DNA from: a virus
Direction: 5' to 3' (one strand)
Length of the DNA stretch: 64,000 nt
Virus record (IMG/VR): IMGVR_UViG_3300017917_002374
Location: 248,001 to 312,000 of that record
The notes under the pieces were generated by a model that worked only from the letters and a program-made list of their open reading frames with translations, did not search any database and had not been told where the DNA came from. Made by a program: the position numbers and the translations under genes. Of the stretch, positions 58,447 to 64,000 are shown piece by piece; position 1 is the stretch's first letter; every line of letters starts with the position of its first letter.

Positions 58447-61400
58447 ATGGCCAAGCAGATACAATTACGTAGAGGAACCACACTAGAGCATAGCACATTT
58501 GTTGGTGCTGTAGGAGAAGTCACTGTAGATACCACAAAAGATGTAGTGGTAGTGCATGATGGAATTACCAGTGGAGGCGTTCCTGGAGCAAGAGAGCAAG
58601 ACATTTCAGCAGCAAATGCTGCTATTGCCACACTTACAGCAAACGTTGGGCTACTACGGGTTGACGTTAATGCTCTAGATCCGGGCGGCGCAGCAGCAGC
58701 CCAGGCACAGCTTAGAGCCAACATCACAGCAGCTAATGTAAAAATTTCCAATCTAGAAAGTAATGCTGTTGTACAAGCTGTACAAATTGCTGGATTGACA
58801 ACGGACTTGGCCGGCGCCAATTCGTCTATAACCAGTTTGCAGATCTCGTTGGGCATTACCAATAGTACTCTGGTACAATTACAAAATTCTGATACTGCGG
58901 TCAATGCAGCTATTGTGAGTCTAGAAACATTTGCATATTCAAATGCAGCCACACAGAATTCTTTGATTAATGACCTAAGAGCCAACATCACAGCAGCCAA
59001 TGCAGCCATACTGGTGAATACCGATCGTGTGACAGCAGCCAATATAGAAATTGCTGCGCTGAGAGCCAACATCACAGCAGCTAATGCTGAAATCACAAAT
59101 CTTTACAGTAATGCATCTACACAATCCACACAGATTTCTAGCATCAACTCAAATGTGGCCGCAGCTAATGTTGGCATTGCACTAGGAGTCAGTAGAAGTA
59201 TTGCAGCCAATGTTGAAATTGAAGCATTAAGAGGCAACATCACTGCGGCCAATGTACAGATCGCTATTAATACCAATAGATCCATGGCAGCAAATATTGA
59301 AATTGGAAATTTAAGAGCCAATATAACTGCGGCCAATGCAGCCATAACCTCAGCTAACACCTACAACATCAATTTAACCAACAGTACCTACACCACCTTG
59401 TTGGGTGGAGCAGATAGTAATTTTAACACCTTGAACAAACTGGCCAATGCGGTGGCTGGCGATCCTGCATACAGCAGCACAGTAAATGCTACCTTTGACA
59501 GTATTAGAGCAAACATCACTGCGGCCAATGCAGCCATACTGGTGAATACTAATCGGGTAATAGCGGCCAACGCAGCAATTGTTCTAACGCAACAAGGTGT
59601 GGACGGTGCTAATACTCGTGTGGCAGCAGCCAATGTGCTGAACGCAGTAACCAATGCTAATTTAACTGCGGCCAACGCACAGATAACCAATATCAGAAAC
59701 GTGGTATCCAGTAATGGAAATGTCTACACCAGTAATGCAGTGATTGGTAATTTGTATCTAGACGATCACTTTTTTGCCAACGGCGCACAGTTTATTGCTA
59801 ACTCAACCAATTGGCTGTATGTGGTTGAATCTCCTGATGATAGTGTAGCATACAACATACCTTATATTGGTTCAGATCTTAACAGTACAGCAGTATCAGA
59901 TTCATACAAACAGTTTTACAGTGATACAAACACACTAACATTTAACCCAGGACTGAATCTTTTATTATCTCCTAACATTAGCACTACCTCAAATGCGCAG
60001 GCCACATCAACTACCACTGGTGCTCTGAGAATCACCGGTGGAGCAAGCATTGCAATTGGTAATCTTTATATTGGTGGTAGTGCAGGAAGAAGTATCACAG
60101 CCACAGGTAATATTGTAGTAACTGGTGATGCCTCAACTGCGGCCAACACTGGTGCACTGGTAGTTGCTGGCGGTGTTGGGGTATCCGGTAATGTGAATAT
60201 TGGTACATCGCTAGGATTGATCGGTGCAGGCGACCAAGCGTTCCGTATGGGACTAAACAGCCAAGGACAGTTGGAATTTGTTCCAAATCAAGTGGCCAGT
60301 GTGTCCGGCGGTGTTCCGGTACTGATCATTGATGACGATGGTGGTGCAATTTGGGCAAACATTGCATTTGTAAGCAATTCAAATCTTTCAGTTACAGCCA
60401 GTACCGTGAGCTCTTCAAGTTCAACTGGTGCATTGCGAGTAACAGGCGGTGCTGGTATTGGCGGTTCATTGCATGCCGCAGGAAACATTGTGAGCGAAGC
60501 AACCACAGCAAGCACAGACGTTAGTACAGGTGCACTGATTGTTGCTGGTGGTGCTGGCATTGGCGGAGCAATCAACATAGGCGGTATAGGAAAAATTACA
60601 GGCAATTTGGTAGCTGCTTCAACTACCAATAGCACCTCTACAACCACAGGTGCTCTAGTAGTAGCAGGCGGAGTAGGCATAGCCAACAGTGTGATTACCG
60701 GCGGCAATATAGTAGCCGCATCTGGAACAGAAAGCACAAACACAACCACAGGCGCCGTGGTAGTCACAGGCGGTGTGGGAATAGCAAACAGATTGAATGT
60801 TGGCGGAAACATTGTGGCATTGGCCACAACCACAAGCACAAACACAACCACAGGCGCCCTGGTAGTTGCAGGAGGTGTGGGTATTGGCGGAACAGTGGTT
60901 GCAGGCGGAAATATTGTGGCATCGGCTGCCACAGCCAGTGTGAATACTACTACAGGCGCATTGGTAGTCACTGGGGGTGCGGGTATTGGTGGAGCCTTGC
61001 AAGTTGGTGGCAACGCAGTATTAGGCAGTGGCACTGCAACTTCTAGCACAACCACAGGAGCACTAGTAGTCACTGGTGGTATAGGACTCAGTGGTAACAT
61101 TGTTGCTGGAGGCGGCATTGAAATTGCTGGAAACATTCTGTCAACTGCAGGACAAATTAGAGTTAGCACCGGAACAGAAAGTACCAGTACTAGTACAGGT
61201 GCACTGGTAGTTACGGGTGGTGCTGGTATTAGCGATAGATTAAATGTTGGCGGCAATGTGGTTATCACCAGTAGTGCAACCAGTACAGATACAACCACAG
61301 GAGCATTAGTAGTTGCTGGAGGAGTGGGTATTGGTGGCAATCTAGTGGTTGCTGGCAATCTCAGTGTAGGTGGAGGCAGTTTGTCCAGCTTTGTTGCTGG

Positions 61401-62592
61401 CATGGACATGGTCAACTCTGCAGACAGTACCAGCGGTCATTATGTAAAACTGGCTACTATTCCAGTTATGCAAGCAGCAGATGTTGCTGAAGTGGTAATC
61501 AGCTGTTTGGTTACTGGTAGATATCTACCAGCAATAGAAGCATATCGTGTGCTGGTACGAGCAGTTGGATCCAGTGCAACAGGTGCAGTTCCACAACTGT
61601 ATGTGGAATCTTTATTAAACAATCAAACAAAGACAACTTTTAATGCTAGCGATTTTGTTTTAAGTTATAACGCCAGTACTTACGCAGCCTACGATTTATA
61701 CTATCAGTTCAATGATGCAAATCAAAGATTATTTGCCAAATTTGATCTAGTCACCAGCGAGGACACAACCTATACTGGCAATTATTGGCAACTGTTAAGT
61801 GGTCAGACTACTTCTGCTTCGTTTACCAGTCTTGGAACCACATTGTCCGGTATTGAAATGGGCAAGAGTGTAAGTAACCTCATTGTAAGTTACAGTGCCA
61901 GTGTTACTTCGGCCAACACATCAACATCTACCAGCACAGGTGCACTGGTAGTCACAGGTGGTGTAGGCATTGGTGATCGGTTGAATGTTGGCGGCAATGT
62001 GGTATTAACCAGCGGAACATCTAGTGCTAGTACTGTTACTGGTGCGCTAGTGGTGTCTGGCGGAATTGGAGCGTCTGGTAATATCATTGTTGCAGGCAAT
62101 ATTATCAGTCAAAGCACTTTTACCACACAGATAGCCGCAGGAGCCACTGCCACTCGTCCTGGCGCTCCAGCGGTTGGTATGATACGATACAATACCACAT
62201 TGCAAAGTTACGAAGGGTATGGTGCCGGGGCAGCTTGGTCCAGTCTTGGAGGAGTTAAGTCAGTTTCTGGAAACGCTTATATCAGTGCAGAATTGTCAGC
62301 TGCCAGCGGCGACGATGTGTTAAGATTCTATTCAGGCAGTGCTGGCCCTAGTCAGCAGGTTGCTTATATGAGCGCCAGCAACGTTGGTATTATTATTAAC
62401 ACAGCAGCAACTAGTACCAGTACTGGAGCACTACAGGTTTCAGGTGGTATTGGTTTAGCAGGAAACTTATTTTCAGGTGGTAATGTGTATGTTCGTTCTA
62501 GAATTGGATTTACTTTTGGTGCAAACGCAACTAGTGCAGTTTATCAACAGTATAATCAGGCCACAAACAGTCTTGACACAATCTTTGGATAA
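58447..62592 (+). CDS. Repeat-rich long tail fibre (1381 aa)
   Basis: The N-terminus (QIQLRRGTTLEHSTFVGAVGEVTVDTTKDVVVVHDG) is the Mtd-type domain. Residues ~50-420 hold a helical repeat with the core ITAAN(A/V)xI (over ten copies, e.g. [12 protein letters not shown]), likely a trimeric coiled coil. From ~520 to 970, and again later, the beta repeat T(T/S)TGALVVxGGxGIxxxxxxGGNI occurs, 14 copies in total. Between them is a non-repetitive domain (about 990-1150: VAEVVISCLVTG...YLPAIEAYRVLVRAVG). The C-terminus repeats the module ATRPGAPAVGMIRYNTTLQSYEGYG...AWSSLGG that is also in the window's first gene. The product is probably a long trimeric fibre. Confidence 0.85.
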   Translation: MAKQIQLRRGTTLEHSTFVGAVGEVTVDTTKDVVVVHDGITSGGVPGAREQDISAANAAIATLTANVGLLRVDVNALDPGGAAAAQAQLRANITAANVKISNLESNAVVQAVQIAGLTTDLAGANSSITSLQISLGITNSTLVQLQNSDTAVNAAIVSLETFAYSNAATQNSLINDLRANITAANAAILVNTDRVTAANIEIAALRANITAANAEITNLYSNASTQSTQISSINSNVAAANVGIALGVSRSIAANVEIEALRGNITAANVQIAINTNRSMAANIEIGNLRANITAANAAITSANTYNINLTNSTYTTLLGGADSNFNTLNKLANAVAGDPAYSSTVNATFDSIRANITAANAAILVNTNRVIAANAAIVLTQQGVDGANTRVAAANVLNAVTNANLTAANAQITNIRNVVSSNGNVYTSNAVIGNLYLDDHFFANGAQFIANSTNWLYVVESPDDSVAYNIPYIGSDLNSTAVSDSYKQFYSDTNTLTFNPGLNLLLSPNISTTSNAQATSTTTGALRITGGASIAIGNLYIGGSAGRSITATGNIVVTGDASTAANTGALVVAGGVGVSGNVNIGTSLGLIGAGDQAFRMGLNSQGQLEFVPNQVASVSGGVPVLIIDDDGGAIWANIAFVSNSNLSVTASTVSSSSSTGALRVTGGAGIGGSLHAAGNIVSEATTASTDVSTGALIVAGGAGIGGAINIGGIGKITGNLVAASTTNSTSTTTGALVVAGGVGIANSVITGGNIVAASGTESTNTTTGAVVVTGGVGIANRLNVGGNIVALATTTSTNTTTGALVVAGGVGIGGTVVAGGNIVASAATASVNTTTGALVVTGGAGIGGALQVGGNAVLGSGTATSSTTTGALVVTGGIGLSGNIVAGGGIEIAGNILSTAGQIRVSTGTESTSTSTGALVVTGGAGISDRLNVGGNVVITSSATSTDTTTGALVVAGGVGIGGNLVVAGNLSVGGGSLSSFVAGMDMVNSADSTSGHYVKLATIPVMQAADVAEVVISCLVTGRYLPAIEAYRVLVRAVGSSATGAVPQLYVESLLNNQTKTTFNASDFVLSYNASTYAAYDLYYQFNDANQRLFAKFDLVTSEDTTYTGNYWQLLSGQTTSASFTSLGTTLSGIEMGKSVSNLIVSYSASVTSANTSTSTSTGALVVTGGVGIGDRLNVGGNVVLTSGTSSASTVTGALVVSGGIGASGNIIVAGNIISQSTFTTQIAAGATATRPGAPAVGMIRYNTTLQSYEGYGAGAAWSSLGGVKSVSGNAYISAELSAASGDDVLRFYSGSAGPSQQVAYMSASNVGIIINTAATSTSTGALQVSGGIGLAGNLFSGGNVYVRSRIGFTFGANATSAVYQQYNQATNSLDTIFG
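58600..59700 (+). repeat. ITAANAAI coding repeat (coiled-coil)
   Basis: Direct repeats of about 24-60 nt with the core agccaacatcacagcagc-type sequence encode ANITAAN units. Spacing is irregular and copies differ at wobble positions. Confidence 0.8.
60000..62465 (+). repeat. TGALVVxGGxGIGG coding repeat, 14 copies
   Basis: Fourteen copies of an approximately 20-30 codon beta repeat (core acaggtgcactggtagt), ten or so consecutive in 60000-61350 and the others at 61930-62465. Two more copies are in the 982-aa fibre and a partial one at base 1. Confidence 0.85.
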
Positions 62593-62595
62593 TGC

Positions 62596-64000
62596 ATGAG
62601 TTACCTAGTCCATAGATTAACATCCACTGGTGATCTGATTCTTTATGAAGGAAGTTTAGACGAAATTTCTTCTTCTAACATAAAGATCAGTGACACAGCT
62701 ACTACATCGGCTGAATTTGACGAAGTTAGTCTAAACGGCGCATTAAATGGTGTTGTTAAAAAAGAATATTCTAATGGTAATTTGTCCATAGCAGGTACAT
62801 TTAACGAACTTGAATACGAAAACGAGGAGGTTTACACTGTACCAGGCGTTTATTCTTGGACATGCCCTTCTGGAATTTCGTCAGTAAGTGTGGTATGTAT
62901 TGGTGCAGGTGGTGCAGGCGCAGCTCCTGGGCCTGGTGGTGCTGGTGGCGGACTACGATACATAAATGATCTTACAGTTACGCCAGGAACCACATATACC
63001 GTGATTGTTGGTGCCGGCGGGCTCGCTGGTAACGGTAATTCGCCTGGTGGGTACAGTGCATTTGGATCTAATATTGTGTTTGCCACTGGAGGGGAATCTC
63101 TAACAGCAGGATCATTGCAAACTCCACTTGGCGGCACTGGAAGCACTATAGGTGGTAATATAGGTGGCGCCGACGGTGGTGCTGGTGGTGCTTATCGTGG
63201 TGCTCAAGGCGGCGGCGGTGGCGGAGGTGGTGCTGGTGGGTATTCCAGCAACGGAGGTGCTGGTGGTGCTGGTGGAACATTTTCCCCACTAACTAACGGA
63301 GTTTCAGGACAGAACAGCACAAACGGTGGTGCTGGCGGCTCTGGTGGTAGCGGAGAATATGCTGGTAATCCAAATGGACGAGGCGGCGGAGCAGGTGGTG
63401 GTGTAGGCGTATTTGGATTGTCAGGTACCACAGCCACGGGTGGAAATGCAGATGCCTTTGGTAACGGTGTTGGGGGGCTTGGAGGATCAGCTGGTACTAG
63501 CGGAGCAAACTATACTGGATCACAAACTGCTGCGGGTGGATTATACGGTGGTGGCGGTGGTGGCGGTGCTATAGCAGGACATGGTGGGCCTGGAGCAAAT
63601 GGTGCAGTGAGAATCATGTGGAGTTTGAGACAATTAAACAGACAATTTCCAAGCCTCAATACCAAGCGTATTTTGACTAATGAAATAATGAATACAGCTT
63701 TAGTCTCAGGGGTGACAGGTAGTTATAGTTTAGATTGGAAAACATCACTAAGACATCGGGTGGCGGTGGAGTTTAATAGTGTTGAAGATATTAGAAATTT
63801 TTTCAAGCTAGGCGGCAGTATTCGTATTGATGCCGGAGCATCGGGCGGGGGAATTATTGGATCTAAAACCAGCGATTGGCTTACTTTTCTTTCTGCTGTG
63901 CAGCCAGTCAGTTACACTGCAAGCAGTTTTCGTAGAGGCGGAAATCTAGTTGTAAGATCCAAAACTTTTGTAGGAGGCTATTATAGTGCCAACTATATTC
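62596..64000 (+). CDS. Glycine-rich adhesin, 3' end outside window
   Basis: The ATG at 62596 (4 nt after the fibre stop) opens a frame that is still open at base 64000, at least 468 codons. The N-terminal ~80 residues (SYLVHRLTSTGDLILYEGSLDE) are followed by VYSWTCPSGISSVSVVCIGAGGAG and then about 240 residues dominated by Gly runs (GGAGG, GGGGG) separated by short loops (GTFSPLTNG, NPNGRGG, YTGSQTAAGG). The block ends AGHGGPGANGAVRIMW. This is the architecture of T-even gp38-type adhesins and related proteins whose Gly-rich strands stack as polyglycine-II helices and whose loops contact the receptor. The following part (SLRQLNRQFPSLNTKRIL) begins another domain. Confidence 0.75.
   Translation, partial: MSYLVHRLTSTGDLILYEGSLDEISSSNIKISDTATTSAEFDEVSLNGALNGVVKKEYSNGNLSIAGTFNELEYENEEVYTVPGVYSWTCPSGISSVSVVCIGAGGAGAAPGPGGAGGGLRYINDLTVTPGTTYTVIVGAGGLAGNGNSPGGYSAFGSNIVFATGGESLTAGSLQTPLGGTGSTIGGNIGGADGGAGGAYRGAQGGGGGGGGAGGYSSNGGAGGAGGTFSPLTNGVSGQNSTNGGAGGSGGSGEYAGNPNGRGGGAGGGVGVFGLSGTTATGGNADAFGNGVGGLGGSAGTSGANYTGSQTAAGGLYGGGGGGGAIAGHGGPGANGAVRIMWSLRQLNRQFPSLNTKRILTNEIMNTALVSGVTGSYSLDWKTSLRHRVAVEFNSVEDIRNFFKLGGSIRIDAGASGGGIIGSKTSDWLTFLSAVQPVSYTASSFRRGGNLVVRSKTFVGGYYSANYI

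Noticed and set aside
60288-61415. 375-aa open frame on the minus strand
   Set aside because: It is the antisense of the TGALVV repeat in a clear fibre gene; the product is a low-complexity PPAT repeat with no ribosome site or motif.
58600-62465. CRISPR-like array of direct repeats
   Set aside because: Repeats are in frame, encode protein modules, vary at wobble positions and have no constant-length spacers.
62850-63437. Pro-rich open frames on the minus strand
   Set aside because: They are mirror translations of the Gly-codon runs in the adhesin.

Overview
The window is a gap-poor stretch of a tailed-phage genome (contractile-tail, T4-related myovirus). The evidence is a full set of T4-type morphogenesis and recombination proteins: neck gp13, gp14 and gp15, sheath gp18, tube gp19, a gp48/gp54-like tube initiator, head-completion gp4, terminase gp16 and gp17, ssDNA-binding gp32, UvsX and UvsY. 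T4-type late promoters (TATAAATA and NTAAATA) lie in front of most late genes. Long mosaic fibres, heptose-type sugar genes, a signal-peptide nuclease and an outer-membrane autotransporter point to a Gram-negative, probably marine, host; that is inference. No host genes, rRNA, integrase or insertion sequence are seen, and the fragment is open at both ends (a fibre gene enters at base 1, another leaves at base 64000).

Layout: (1) 1-11461, fibre/adhesin locus A on +: partial fibre, a small adaptor, a 2063-aa beta-propeller protein, a 982-aa fibre with C1q-like tip, a second adaptor and a GNG-motif protein. (2) 11456-14723 on -: gp14, gp15 and a Nudix hydrolase, inverted relative to T4 order. 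(3) 14822-18615: a Lys-rich protein behind a consensus sigma70 promoter, gp13, a small conserved protein, dNMP kinase and a zinc protein (-). (4) 18719-25586: gp18, gp19, gp48/54-like, a small unknown, gp4, gp16. (5) 25609-35896: candidate packaged or internal proteins, exported nuclease, PD-(D/E)XK-like protein and HNH protein (both -), gp17, and a conserved 593-aa protein. (6) 36003-39863: gp32, UvsX, UvsY, two small ORFs, methyltransferase. (7) 39901-40357: four tRNAs, then a bidirectional terminator and an autotransporter on -. (8) 42876-46416: DUF2452-like protein, dioxygenase-like protein, two tRNAs, a split HldE-like pair, 53-aa protein, cupin, methyltransferase (-). (9) 46496-64000, fibre locus B: BppU-like protein, collagen/C1q fibre, adaptor, beta-propeller fibre, LamG-like adhesin, 2OG-Fe(II) oxygenase, repeat-rich fibre, and an incomplete glycine-rich adhesin.

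How it fits together: host-like sigma70 promoters (TTGACA-N17-TATAAT or TACAAT) sit before the Lys-rich gene, both tRNA clusters and, less perfectly, gp32 and uvsX. Late motifs serve structural genes, often with the upstream TAA stop codon built into the TAAATA box. Terminators of the GC-stem/U-tract type separate transcription units; at 16041-16076 a terminator hairpin carries the next late promoter in its loop. The most unusual content is the autotransporter, the set of proteins with capsid-targeting-like N-termini, the nuclease island beside the terminase, and the module shuffling between fibres and the neck protein.
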